This document shows positions 9,818 through 18,923 of a stretch of 64,000 bases of DNA, one piece after another; position 1 is the stretch's first letter; the number at the start of each line of letters is the position of its first letter. Under the pieces are notes generated by a model that made no database searches, was not told the origin of the DNA, and was given only the letters and a program-made list of their open reading frames with translations. This DNA is from Chlorogloeopsis sp. ULAP01 (GTDB taxonomy: Bacteria; Cyanobacteriota; Cyanobacteriia; Cyanobacteriales; Nostocaceae). Both the position numbers and the translations under genes were made by a program. The stretch is taken from NCBI RefSeq assembly GCF_030381805.1, contig NZ_JAUDRH010000007.1:62001-126000 (forward strand). The letters run 5' to 3'.

Positions 9818-11413
9818 CTAGATTCTCAGCCTTGCTAATCTCAAAAGTGAAGAATATTTATCTTTGTAAACAATTTGAGTCTTTAACTTATATTTTTTTT
9901 CTATTCCCTTTCTCAAACCTGGGGAAGGATTAAATAAAAATATATTGCTGAAACCTTGAGGAATTTTGGGAATATTTTTATCTTTTACTAACTGAAAGCG
10001 AACTTGTGGTTCGACAAGATAGCTAAGAGAAAATAAATTTCCATAGTTATTTTCAAAATCATCGCTAATCAACAGTGAGGGAGAATATTGATTGATGATT
10101 TTGGCAACTTGTGGATTACCGTAGCTAACAAATTTACTCCACCAAGTCTCTGCTTGAGAACTAATAGCAAAAGAAATTACTCCAGCACTAATCACTAACA
10201 CCAGAAGGATTTGCCAGATTTGTCGTCGTGAGACACAACCATTATATAATTGTACAGAAAACAGGTAAGCAGTACTTATTTGAATTCCTAATAAAGAAGG
10301 TATTAAATACGATTGCTCTATTGAACTTATTCCTCCAAAAATTAAAGCTGGCAGCAGCAAAGGCAATATTGGAATTGCTATTAGGCTAATAATAAACAAT
10401 GAAGTTTTATCATGTGTTGTACGCCAAATAAAATAAATAGCATATCCAGCTATCACTAAAAATATTAATATAAATAAGTAGGTAAATGGATTATCCCAGT
10501 TGAGATTTAAGTCAAAGAAAACCCGGCTTACTTGGATTAGCCAAGATACTATTAAATTTATAGGTGAGAGAGAATTATTTATCTGGGAGGAAGATTGGAA
10601 TTGGAAGAAATTGCCAAGGATAACTATCAACCAAGGCATAAATAATAAAAACGCTATACCCGAAGATAGTAGATAGGCTCTGGCTGTCTGATGCCGAAAA
10701 AATTTTGTAGCTGCAATTACGTAAATACCATGAGCGACTGCGACAAATCCACTTAACAAAAAAGTATAAAGACTGAAAGCCAAAGTAACTGTATAAATTC
10801 CCCAATTATAGATACGAGATTCTTCTGTTTGCCGTGGTGATTCTAATCGTAAAGCTCGCAGTAGGGCAGCACTGGATAATAAAATACTGACAATCCAAAA
10901 AATATATACTTGTCCTTCCTGGGCATAGATGAGGTGAATAGGAGAGATAGCTATGAGTGCGATCGCTATACCAGGTAGTGACAAAGGTACCTTAAATAAT
11001 TCTCGGCAGAGCCAATAAATGCTAGGAAAAACAAGTAAGCTAATAAGAGCAGATAAACTTCTGATTGCCGTTACTGAATTACCAAAAATTTGCGCCCAAA
11101 ATCGAGCGATTAAGTAATACATTGGTGGATACTGAGGAGCATCTTCAGCCAATGCCTTAATCGTGTCGTTGAAGCCTTTTTGAGGATTAAGATACAAGAA
11201 TTTAGCAAAAGTTTCTTTAGAAATTACTCGTCCATTAAAAAGTTGCTGTTTTACTTGTGCATTTGTGTAACCAGCAATTCGCAATGAAGTATAAATTTCG
11301 TTATGGGAGTAAACTTTGCCATTCAAATTTACAAAGCGAAAAAATATACCAACCACCAACACCACAATAACTAGAATCTGCAACCACCTGGGAGCGAGTA
11401 CAAGACGCCGCAT
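9818..11413 (-). CDS. GT39/ArnT-like polytopic membrane glycosyltransferase
   Basis: About 531 residues with about ten or more transmembrane helices. I chose ATG at 11413 (MRRLVLAPRW) over an upstream TTG. The first extracytoplasmic loop carries SHNEIYTSLRIAGYT and the later QYPPMYYLIARFW, a layout shared with the PMT/ArnT (GT-C) fold, where an acidic residue after the first helix is catalytic. Such enzymes transfer sugars from polyprenyl-phosphate donors. The C-terminal soluble tail (about residues 430-531) is short. Exact donor and acceptor are unknown. Confidence 0.8.
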   Translation of the reverse strand: MRRLVLAPRWLQILVIVVLVVGIFFRFVNLNGKVYSHNEIYTSLRIAGYTNAQVKQQLFNGRVISKETFAKFLYLNPQKGFNDTIKALAEDAPQYPPMYYLIARFWAQIFGNSVTAIRSLSALISLLVFPSIYWLCRELFKVPLSLPGIAIALIAISPIHLIYAQEGQVYIFWIVSILLSSAALLRALRLESPRQTEESRIYNWGIYTVTLAFSLYTFLLSGFVAVAHGIYVIAATKFFRHQTARAYLLSSGIAFLLFMPWLIVILGNFFQFQSSSQINNSLSPINLIVSWLIQVSRVFFDLNLNWDNPFTYLFILIFLVIAGYAIYFIWRTTHDKTSLFIISLIAIPILPLLLPALIFGGISSIEQSYLIPSLLGIQISTAYLFSVQLYNGCVSRRQIWQILLVLVISAGVISFAISSQAETWWSKFVSYGNPQVAKIINQYSPSLLISDDFENNYGNLFSLSYLVEPQVRFQLVKDKNIPKIPQGFSNIFLFNPSPGLRKGIEKKYKLKTQIVYKDKYSSLLRLARLRI

Positions 11414-11670
11414 AATCAAGTTTGTCCACAAGTTGTCTAAAGCTATCTAGTCAGGTGAATTAACTAGATAAAGTGCATTTTGTATCGCCGCTTGAGTTGG
11501 ATGGAGGAGTTGCTTTGGTATCTTAGCTATATAGGCGATCGCACTTATCCCCGTTCTTTAAGGAAAAATATGAAACGAGAAATCAACGTGTAAAACATTG
11601 GCAAATCATGCGATCGCCACTGTCATCGAGGCGATTCAAACGTCTTACCTACATCCCTTAATTTAAGCTC

Positions 11671-12492
11671 TCAATTTGCCTGATTAGATCCTCGATAAAT
11701 TCGCTCCATCTGCTCTGGAGAAAGCCGTGTCATTGGAAACCGCTCATGGGCAGAAATGGTTAGTTCCTGAGGAGGTTCAATCTCGCTTTGCTGGGTTTGC
11801 TCAGAACGAATTGCTACATCACAAGTTGGAAACTGGTTGAGCAGTTTCTCATCTGTTTCTAATTCTGAAAGTTGGCTTTGGGGTAAGACGTAGGCATGCC
11901 GATGCGGATCGTATGCTAAAACTTCTCCTGTCTCAATGTGATAAATCCAAGCATAAATGCTAAGTTGTCCCTGATAAAGCTTAGAATGAATGACTGGATA
12001 GGTTCGTAAATTTTCAATTTGCGTAAGTACATTTTCGGCGATCATGATTTCTAGCAGTTCTTCCCCCTGATAATGACCATAGTGATCTAGAACCAGTCTT
12101 CGGGTTGCTTCTGCATATTTGAGCCAATCATGCACGAGCGGCATTTCCTCTCGCAAACGGTTTAACTTCATTAGCCCTTTCATTGCACCGCAATGAGAGT
12201 GTCCGCAGATAATAATTTGCTGAATATCTAAGGCTTGAACAGCATATTCAATTGTGGCACCCTCACCACCATTAGTTGCTCCAAATGGCGGAATAATATT
12301 ACCAGCATTGCGGATGACAAATAATTCACCAATCTGGGCTTGTGTAATCAGATTTGGATCTACACGCGAGTCAGAACAAGTAATAAACAGCACCCTGGGT
12401 TTTTGACCGTGAGAAAGTTGCTCAAACAGTTCTTGATGCGTTGAAAAGTAGCTAGCTTTGAATTCACGCAGACCTTTAATTAATTTCTTCAT
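11671..12492 (-). CDS. ccaA: Beta-carbonic anhydrase (CcaA/IcfA type)
   Basis: I start at ATG 12492 (MKKLIKGLREF), giving 273 residues. Zinc ligands are Cys39 in ITCSDSRVDP, His98 and Cys101 in ICGHSHCGAMKG, with the Asp41/Arg43 dyad intact. It interconverts CO2 and bicarbonate. The length, with a tail of about 70 residues after the catalytic domain (ending LSPEQMERIYRGSNQAN), matches the cyanobacterial carboxysomal CcaA, whose tail is known in Synechocystis to contact CcmM. Other ccm genes are not in this window, which is usual for this gene. Confidence 0.93.
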   Translation of the reverse strand: MKKLIKGLREFKASYFSTHQELFEQLSHGQKPRVLFITCSDSRVDPNLITQAQIGELFVIRNAGNIIPPFGATNGGEGATIEYAVQALDIQQIIICGHSHCGAMKGLMKLNRLREEMPLVHDWLKYAEATRRLVLDHYGHYQGEELLEIMIAENVLTQIENLRTYPVIHSKLYQGQLSIYAWIYHIETGEVLAYDPHRHAYVLPQSQLSELETDEKLLNQFPTCDVAIRSEQTQQSEIEPPQELTISAHERFPMTRLSPEQMERIYRGSNQAN

Positions 12493-12658
12493 CACCAACT
12501 TCCACAAATACTCGTGGGTTTAATTTGTATAATCTGAGCAAGCGGATTTAAGCAGTACAGAGGATTTATCTTCTATGCCTTTATATATTAGACGTTAATT
12601 GAGGAACAATTCCTTCATCATAAAACCTTATAGTAGATTTTTATTGCCAAAATATTAT

Positions 12659-13306
12659 TTACTTTTCTAACGGAGCTATGGAATCCCGCATCTGCAATTG
12701 CTCGTAGTCTTGTGGCGTATCAATATCAATTACCCCTAAAGGAAAGGGAACGCAAAACACTTCGCTTAGGTGTTTTTCAATCAAATATTTGGCACCAATA
12801 GTTTCTCTTAAGGCTGCTAGTTCTGAGAAAAATTTATGGCTAAATAAAGCTGGTACACCTAATGTCTCTGCATAACGAGAAGCTATAATAGGTTTTCCTG
12901 TCGAACAATATGTTGCAACTAAGTTATTAATAATTTCAGCAGAAACAAATGGTTGATCGCAAACAGCAATAATTGCTGCATCTATACTTTCAGAACACTT
13001 GGAAAGCGATAGAATTCCGCTCTTGATTGAAGTACTCATTCCCAATTTCCATTCCGGGTTTTCAATCACCTCAACACCAGTTTGATTAACTTGAGAACGT
13101 ATATGTTGGCAATTTGCTCCCAAAACCACTACTACAGGCTTGCAAACTGAAGCGATCGCACTCTCAATTGTGCGGTTAAGTAAGCTGCGTCCCTGATAGG
13201 GTAGGAGTTGCTTAGGTACACCCATACGAGTTGAAGCACCTGCTGCTAAGAGAATAATAGCAACATTTGGTTTAGCAGTTTCTACTTGTGGATCGGTGAT
13301 TGTCAT
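12659..13306 (-). CDS. MobA/MocA-like nucleotidyltransferase
   Basis: A 215-residue NTP-transferase-like protein. The nucleotide-binding signature LLAAGASTRMGVPKQLL spans residues 19-35; later motifs are VVVLGAN, GMSTSIKSGI, AVCDQPFV and a C-terminal VIDIDTPQDYEQL, all typical of MocA-like CTP:molybdopterin cytidylyltransferases. The MOSC-domain protein 0.8 kb upstream is consistent with a molybdenum-cofactor context but does not prove it. Just upstream is the broken ABC-transporter gene, so its original operon may have been disrupted. Confidence 0.85.
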   Translation of the reverse strand: MTITDPQVETAKPNVAIILLAAGASTRMGVPKQLLPYQGRSLLNRTIESAIASVCKPVVVVLGANCQHIRSQVNQTGVEVIENPEWKLGMSTSIKSGILSLSKCSESIDAAIIAVCDQPFVSAEIINNLVATYCSTGKPIIASRYAETLGVPALFSHKFFSELAALRETIGAKYLIEKHLSEVFCVPFPLGVIDIDTPQDYEQLQMRDSIAPLEK

Positions 13307-13322
13307 TTTTACAATTCCTAAA

Positions 13323-13610
13323 TCAGATTGATACTCGCATTTTCATCCCGCCTGATAACTTGCGGGAATAGCTTTGCTCAAAATCTTGCAATCCTACTTG
13401 TGCGATCGCCTGCTTTACCAACACCAGGGAATCTTTCTTAGGCATTCCCGCTAACTCCAAGGGTAAGCGGACATTTTCCCTGACATTTGCCCAAGGCATA
13501 AGTGCAGCATCTTGAAAGACAAATGCCAGTTTTCGCACTTGCGGACTTAAACCCCAGTCAATCCTACCAGAACTCATACCCCAAGCCCGGCAATGATTAT
13601 TTGAACTCAA
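13323..13610 (-). pseudogene. ABC transporter ATPase fragment (SsuB/TauB/NrtD-like)
   Basis: Only the middle of an ABC ATPase remains: WGLSPQVRKLAFVFQDAALMPWANVRENVRLPLEL contains the Q-loop and the nitrate/sulfonate/taurine-importer hallmark LMPWANVRENV, and the frame ends directly after the signature LSGGMKMRVSI. Walker A, Walker B and the H-loop are absent, so both ends are deleted. The intact protein would be about 260 residues. The nearby broken substrate-binding lipoprotein at 16399-16769 is of the matching transporter class, so both are probably relics of one import system. Confidence 0.85.
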
Positions 13611-13791
13611 TAATGCACAAAAAGCAGAGAAATTTAGTAGAGAGGTTGCAAATTATGCTACTAGTGATGAGGTGATCTCATCTCTTAGCAAACAGATAGG
13701 TGAACCGAGAGAAAACGAAACCGAACAAGAATTTATAGAACGAGCAAGCAGCGTAATTAGAGAGATTTTAAAGAAAAAATTTAATGTTTAA
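13597..13791 (+). pseudogene. C-terminal fragment of an unknown protein
   Basis: A stop-bounded plus-strand frame with no start codon ends in a well-formed tail: AEKFSREVANYATSD, then EVISSLSKQIGEPRENETEQ and EFIERASSVIREILKKKFNV before TAA. Its charge pattern and helical periodicity look like a real C-terminus. It abuts the ABC fragment on the opposite strand, so this spot appears to be a junction of two deletions. I cannot name the family. Confidence 0.5.
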
Positions 13792-14113
13792 CTTAGTACA
13801 GGATTTCACAAGTTCATAACGGCTCTGCGCCCCTCCGCGCTGACTCTGCGTACCTCTGCGTTTAAAAAAGCTACTAATCCATGCAAAACTGTACTTATTT
13901 AAGTCAAAAATAAGCCTAGTTACTCGTGTATTCTATAGAAATTTCATTTTAGTTTTAAGAATGATTTTGAGTACGAACCACAAAGGACACAAAGAGCACA
14001 AAGAAGAATTCCTATAGCTATTTTAAGACTCCGCTCTTTTCAGGAGCTATCAAGCAAACCGATTTAGAACTCACCGATAGCAAGATTTACAAAAATGGTG
14101 TCTTACTACTTAC
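13792..14113. repeat. Intergenic with low-complexity dispersed repeats
   Basis: Near 13825-13865 lies CTCTGCG/CCTCCGCG-type sequence ending in an A-run, and near 13978-14007 lies a CACAAAG-rich stretch. Similar runs are common between genes in filamentous cyanobacteria, and a related GACGCGGAG run occurs at 35512-35545 in this window. No gene was found. Confidence 0.5.
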
Positions 14114-14911
14114 TTATCGAGTGAAAATTTGAAGCTTATCACCAATGGCGATCGCTTTCCCCTCCTCGGAAGCAGGTAGCCGTGTGTTGATTGCGAGGCG
14201 ATAAAAGTGATTGAAGCGCGATCGCTCTGCCCATTCAGGTAAAGTCTGTTGCCGTTTTACGACAAAGGTTTTTTGGAAATTCGGGTAAGTTTCTCCTGTT
14301 TGCGAATCGCGAGTGATGACAACACAGCGTTGACAGGGGTTGACACCCATGAATTTTACGTTTCCAATTTGGAAATCAACACTCTGTTCTGCTTTTGCAA
14401 ATAGACAATCTTCCCAAAAGGCAGGCACACCAGAAATTTCGATATTAGCGCGGAAACGTAAACGCACCTCTTCCACATCTATGCCAGGATACCATGAAGC
14501 GATAGTTAAGAGTGTATCTGTACTGATAATGGTGGGGCCTGATGAAATAGTATCATCCGGAAATCCCATGTCGAGATTTTGCCTAATCTGCACCGGAAAA
14601 CCAAAATACTCACCTAACCAATTTTCCAGTGCTTTGCGTTCTTTTTCGATGTGAAACGTGGCTGTATCCTTTGTCCCTTGCACAAACAAAGAGATGCTCT
14701 TGGTTTCGAGATTAAACTGCGAGCGCAAAGCATGAACACGCTGATTGCGTTTCCCGTTGACGAAATGCCCTGATTCATCGAAGATAGCAAACTCGCGATC
14801 GCCCTTGAGCGCACCAGTTTTAAGAACAGTTACACGCTCAACACTAACTCTATCGAGAGCTTTAATGGGATAGATGAACAATCTGGAAACATAAGGAATT
14901 ACATCTGTCAT
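14114..14911 (-). CDS. MOSC-domain protein (YcbX/mARC-like)
   Basis: A 265-residue protein with the MOSC N-terminal beta-barrel (VSRLFIYPIKALDRVSVERV, residues 8-27) and a MOSC domain containing RLRFRANIEISG (150-161) and the conserved NPCQRCVVITRD (191-202, Cys193 and Cys196). MOSC proteins bind the molybdenum cofactor and mostly reduce N-hydroxylated compounds. No ferredoxin domain is fused, so an external electron donor would be needed. The MocA-like gene downstream is compatible with this role. Confidence 0.9.
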   Translation of the reverse strand: MTDVIPYVSRLFIYPIKALDRVSVERVTVLKTGALKGDREFAIFDESGHFVNGKRNQRVHALRSQFNLETKSISLFVQGTKDTATFHIEKERKALENWLGEYFGFPVQIRQNLDMGFPDDTISSGPTIISTDTLLTIASWYPGIDVEEVRLRFRANIEISGVPAFWEDCLFAKAEQSVDFQIGNVKFMGVNPCQRCVVITRDSQTGETYPNFQKTFVVKRQQTLPEWAERSRFNHFYRLAINTRLPASEEGKAIAIGDKLQIFTR

Positions 14912-15023
14912 AGATAACTCCTAAGTAGAGCGTGAGAGGCTTGACAAGAAACCAATAGAATTTCCGTATCCCGATCATAGGCAAATTGTTGTGTGAATCC
15001 GTATATTTCTTTAGTCACAAAAT

Positions 15024-15923
15024 CTATGAGTTTGATGCCTTTTCCAACCAATCAAGCACTGATAAATGTTTAGGTACCCATCCAAGAAGTTTTCTAGCTT
15101 TATCTGAACGGATACGGCTATTGGAACCAAAAGCAAAGTGAGCCGCCTGTTGCCCCCATTCTTGAACCGCTTGTTCGATTGTCCAAGTTTGTGCAGTACC
15201 GTCAAAGCCAAGTTCACGATGGATTGCTTCAGCAATGTCTTTGAAGCTAGCTTCGCCGTTTTCCAAGAAAAAAAACGAGCCAGCTGGCGCTTCTTCAAGT
15301 GCAAGCAAGTAGGCACTCACAAGATCGTCAATGTAGACAGTTGACCAAATGTTTTCTCCTTTGCCAATATATCTGGCTGCTTGGTATTTCTTAGCAACTT
15401 CGATCATCCAAGGAATTTGAATGCTTTCGGTATGCAATCCCGTTCCCTTACCATAGATTAAGCAGGGACACATAACCACAGAATGTACTCCTTGAATCAC
15501 ACTTTCAATCACATGAGTATCGATCGCCACTCGCCCAATTTTTTCAAAGCGAATTGGACGTGGAATATCTTCATGAAAAATACGAGAACTGTATTCACCA
15601 GCAGCGCGATCGCCAACAATACTCGATCCACTTGTGTGAATCAGTTTTTTACCTGAACCTTCAAGTGCTCGGAGCAGTACCTCAGCAGCAAAGGGATCGT
15701 CCGCATCTGCGGCATTAATAACAGCATCTGCCGATTGAGCTGTTTGAAATAGTACCTGTTCATCGCTCAAAGTCCCAATAATAGGCTCAATTCCCTTTAG
15801 TTGGAGTAATTCAGCCTTTTTTATCGAGCGACACAATCCCACTACTGTATGTCCGGTAGCAACTAATGCAGTAGCAATTGAGCCACCAATATAACCCGAT
15901 GCTCCTGTCAGAAAAATCTTCAT
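15024..15923 (-). CDS. NAD(P)-dependent epimerase/reductase (extended SDR)
   Basis: A 299-residue extended short-chain dehydrogenase-like protein. The Rossmann signature GASGYIGG is at residues 7-14, followed by ADAVINAADADD and LIHTSGSSIVGDRAAGEYS. The usual YxxxK is not cleanly present; the corresponding region reads VIESVIQGVHSVVMCPCLIYG, so it may be an atypical SDR. It is transcribed divergently from an HxlR-type regulator 127 bases away, an arrangement that often marks an oxidoreductase controlled by its neighbour. Confidence 0.87.
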   Translation of the reverse strand: MKIFLTGASGYIGGSIATALVATGHTVVGLCRSIKKAELLQLKGIEPIIGTLSDEQVLFQTAQSADAVINAADADDPFAAEVLLRALEGSGKKLIHTSGSSIVGDRAAGEYSSRIFHEDIPRPIRFEKIGRVAIDTHVIESVIQGVHSVVMCPCLIYGKGTGLHTESIQIPWMIEVAKKYQAARYIGKGENIWSTVYIDDLVSAYLLALEEAPAGSFFFLENGEASFKDIAEAIHRELGFDGTAQTWTIEQAVQEWGQQAAHFAFGSNSRIRSDKARKLLGWVPKHLSVLDWLEKASNS

Positions 15924-16050
15924 CTTTTCGTCTATACTATGTTATCTGCAACTTGATTATGCAAAATTGCTTAGGATTACGTAAGAACGGATATTTCTGT
16001 GCGTCAGTAACAGGTGTGTTACCAGCCGCCAATCTAGGGAGGAGCCTGTA

Positions 16051-16416
16051 ATGAGACACCCATCTTATGATGGAGCACAAGGTTGTTATATAGAAGCTGC
16101 TTTAGATGTAATTGCAGATAAATGGAAAGGTGTGATTCTTTATCATTTGCTTAATGGACCAAAGCGATTTAATGAACTTAAGCGTACGTTTCCTGAATTG
16201 TCGCAGCGGATTTTGACGAGGCAGTTGAGACAATTAGAAGATGATGGAATAATTAGTCGAAAAATTTATCCAGAAATACCACCAAAAGTTGAATACTCAC
16301 TCACAGACTTAGGTAAACTGCTAGAGCCAACTTTACTGTCTCTTGAAAATTGGGGAATTAAGTATGTTAAAACAATGAAATATTCCAAAAACATTCCGTC
16401 AGAAAAGATTGATTAG
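16051..16416 (+). CDS. HxlR-family transcriptional regulator
   Basis: A 121-residue winged-helix regulator: GCYIEAALDVIADKWKGVIL, then NGPKRFNELKRTFPELSQRILTRQLRQLEDDGII and a wing ending VEYSLTDLG. The single cysteine near the N-terminus (Cys10) matches the redox- or aldehyde-sensing cysteine known in several HxlR relatives. A strong ribosome-binding site (GGGAGGAG at 16036-16043) supports the start. It is divergent from the epimerase gene and probably controls it. Its 3' end overlaps the broken lipoprotein gene on the other strand. Confidence 0.9.
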   Translation: MRHPSYDGAQGCYIEAALDVIADKWKGVILYHLLNGPKRFNELKRTFPELSQRILTRQLRQLEDDGIISRKIYPEIPPKVEYSLTDLGKLLEPTLLSLENWGIKYVKTMKYSKNIPSEKID

Positions 16417-16769
16417 CAACTCACCCATTTTGATAGTGACATCTAGCCCGTATTTTTTATAGATACGAGTAGCAATTGCTTGATAAAATCCCCCGTGATC
16501 TGCTTGTGCTACCCAGTTTGTACCGAAGGTAATACCATTTTAGATTTTGGATTGAAAAGTTCCTTCTGTGTTGGGATTTCGTGAATCCATCTGCCCTTAA
16601 TCATTTTTTAAATTAGTGTAACTTTGTCTAGCTTTTCATCTTGGTTTTGCCCAAAAGAAATTTGCTTGTTATTAACACAAGCGGTAATCATAACTAGTGC
16701 CAATAACAAGTAAAATTATGCTTTATGCTGAATAAATTTGCGTCGATTGAGACTATGAATGTTTTTCAT
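16399..16769 (-). pseudogene. ABC substrate-binding lipoprotein (NMT1/SsuA-like), decayed
   Basis: From ATG at 16769 the frame reads MKNIHSLNRRKFIQHKA, then a TAA, then the signal core LLALVMITAC with lipobox and EKLDKVTLI, then a second stop and about 80 unrelated bases. Further on, homology resumes as ITFGTNWVAQADHGGFYQAI followed by YKKYGLDVTI, after which it ends at 16399. These are the first 60 or so residues of an NMT1/nitrate-sulfonate-type periplasmic binding protein (normally about 330 residues) with an NRRKFIQ Tat-like motif. At least two stops, an internal insertion or replacement and a large 3' deletion make it dead. Confidence 0.8.
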
Positions 16770-16820
16770 AGTCTTTAGTTACAATTAATACAAAACATTA
16801 TCTTTAAATTATTTTGTATC

Positions 16821-17291
16821 TTAACTCAATCGGAGCAGACATTCGAGAATTAATTTTTGATTGACTAAGGAGTATGGTTGAATTGCTAAGGCACGACGAA
16901 AAGCCGCAACCGCTTTAGAATATTCTCCGAGTGCAGCATAACACAAGCCTAACCCATGAAGTGCGCCGAAATGGAATGGATTAATCTGAATTGTTACTAA
17001 ACAATCTGCTAAAGATTTTTCATATTTACCGATGCTATAGTAAAGGTAAGCACGTCGATTCCAGGCTTCAGCAAAGTCTCGTTGCTCGTGGGTTAGTTGG
17101 GTTAGCAACGCTTCTGCCTCGTCTATATACCCTGAATCCATCAGTTTTTGGCTGCGTTCAATCATCTCCAAGCCATATATTCCCTTTTGTTGGTACCACA
17201 GACGCCAAAGTTTTTTTGTTGCTTGATCGCGTACTGTTTCGTCGGGATTTTTCAATGCTTCAAGTAAGGAACTGACAAATAAAGAATCCAT
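16821..17291 (-). CDS. Small TPR-repeat protein
   Basis: A 156-residue soluble protein. After an N-terminal helical segment come about three tetratricopeptide repeats, clearest at DFAEAWNRRAYLYYSIGKYE, INPFHFGALHGLGLCYAALG and EYSKAVAAFRRALAIQPYS. TPR domains bind other proteins; there is no enzyme domain, signal peptide or membrane segment. It stands alone between the decayed lipoprotein gene and the divergent URC1 gene. Confidence 0.85.
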   Translation of the reverse strand: MDSLFVSSLLEALKNPDETVRDQATKKLWRLWYQQKGIYGLEMIERSQKLMDSGYIDEAEALLTQLTHEQRDFAEAWNRRAYLYYSIGKYEKSLADCLVTIQINPFHFGALHGLGLCYAALGEYSKAVAAFRRALAIQPYSLVNQKLILECLLRLS

Positions 17292-17583
17292 GAATTTGAG
17301 GTTAGTGATAGTATCTTTAGATTCTCACAAAATGTTCTCAAAATTTACTTCTTAACTGAGCTTTTAAAATTCGGTTTAAATTGCAAGGTAAGCAAAAAAT
17401 ATGTTAATTGTTGTAGCCTGGAATACGATTAATGGGTGACTCAATCTTTAAAGTCAGATGCCTACAGTCCACAGTTTAAAGTTTTTTGACTCTTGAGCAT
17501 TGACCACTCAGTGTTGCGTTGACTATTGACGATTCAGTGTTAACTGTTGACTAATAAGAATATCCCGAAACAAACAGGTGACT

Positions 17584-18843
17584 ATGCCAAAGCAAAACAG
17601 CGTTTCCAGGCATATTGTTCTCACTTCCCATCCCAGTAGCGTTGGCCCCAAACCAATACCTATCAAATGGGGTGCAAGGGAGCCAATGGAAAGAGGCCCC
17701 GTCATCGCCACGTTGACAAAGCAAGCACATCGTAATGTAATTGGCACCCATTCTGGTAGTTATGCAGTTTACCGTGCCTTAGCCGTGGCAAGGGGTGTAC
17801 TACAGTCTGATCACAGGGCAGATCTCACCAATACCTCACCAGTAGAGCATATTGGGCCGCATCCAAGTTGGTTTGATCCTGACAAGATTGTCTCCCTCGA
17901 TCCCTTTGGAGCAATTGTCGGCGAGGTGTTTACATCCTATTACGAACAGGGATATGATATTCGCCCCACGATCGCCATTACCAAAGCGCACATTAATATG
18001 CCCGAACTGCAAGAAGCGGTGGCAAAGGGGCGTTTAGTAATAGATGGCAAAATTATGAAATCTGGGGGTGATTTGGTAGTCACCAAAGCTGCGATTGAGC
18101 CAGTTTGGTATTTGCCGGGAATTGCCAAACGCTTCCAAATTACAGAAGGGGATTTGCGCCGTGCTCTATTTGAACAAACTGGAGGAATGTTCCCAGAGCT
18201 TGTGACGCGTTCTGATTTAGAGGTGTTTTTACCGCCAATTGGAGGCGTGACTGTTTATATCTTGGGTGATATAACTGCAATTACTGACCCCAATAAACCC
18301 CTAGCGGTACGGGTACACGATGAATGTAACGGTTCCGATGTGTTTGGCTCAGATATTTGTACGTGCCGCCCGTACTTGGTGCATGGTATCGAAGTTTGCG
18401 TCCAAACAGCCCAGGAAGGCGGTGCTGGTGTAATCATCTATTGTCGCAAAGAAGGACGCGCTTTAGGAGAAGTGACAAAATTCTTAGTTTACAATGCCCG
18501 AAAGCGACAAGAAGGAGGCGATCGCGCTGATGCCTACTTTGAACGAACAGAATGTGTGGCAGGCATACAGGATATGCGCTTCCAAGAACTGATGCCGGAT
18601 GTCTTGCATTGGTTGGGTATTACTCGCATTGATCGGATGGTATCGATGAGTAACATGAAGTACAACGCCATTACGGAAGCGGGAATTGAAATTGTCGAAC
18701 GCATACCAATTCCAGAGGAGTTGATACCCCAGGATGCGAGAGTAGAAATTGAAGCCAAAAAAGCAGCTGGTTATTACACTACAGGAGAGGTGTTGGATTC
18801 TAATGGTTTAGGAAGTGTGAAAGGGCGGAGTTTAACAGATTAG
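17584..18843 (+). CDS. URC1-like GTP cyclohydrolase II family protein (uracil catabolism)
   Basis: I use ATG at 17584, 5 bases after an AGGTG, giving 419 residues (a GTG at 17578 is the alternative). The C-terminal half is a GTP cyclohydrolase II domain: the zinc cysteines keep the exact C-x10-C-x-C spacing (Cys248, Cys259, Cys261 in DECNGSDVFGSDICTC), then YCRKEGRALGE and the tail ITEAGIEIVERIPI. The N-terminal 215 residues are not a DHBP synthase (RibB) domain, which separates it from RibBA. The next gene is URC4/DUF1688 and upp follows, the partners known from the yeast URC uracil-degradation pathway. It therefore probably acts on a uracil-derived nucleotide, not in riboflavin synthesis. 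Confidence 0.88.
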   Translation: MPKQNSVSRHIVLTSHPSSVGPKPIPIKWGAREPMERGPVIATLTKQAHRNVIGTHSGSYAVYRALAVARGVLQSDHRADLTNTSPVEHIGPHPSWFDPDKIVSLDPFGAIVGEVFTSYYEQGYDIRPTIAITKAHINMPELQEAVAKGRLVIDGKIMKSGGDLVVTKAAIEPVWYLPGIAKRFQITEGDLRRALFEQTGGMFPELVTRSDLEVFLPPIGGVTVYILGDITAITDPNKPLAVRVHDECNGSDVFGSDICTCRPYLVHGIEVCVQTAQEGGAGVIIYCRKEGRALGEVTKFLVYNARKRQEGGDRADAYFERTECVAGIQDMRFQELMPDVLHWLGITRIDRMVSMSNMKYNAITEAGIEIVERIPIPEELIPQDARVEIEAKKAAGYYTTGEVLDSNGLGSVKGRSLTD

Positions 18844-18923
18844 TCATTAGTCATTGGTTAAAAAAGCTTGGACTATGGCTGTTGGCTTTTGACTACTCTA
18901 GATTTTGTAAAGGATAAATAAGA

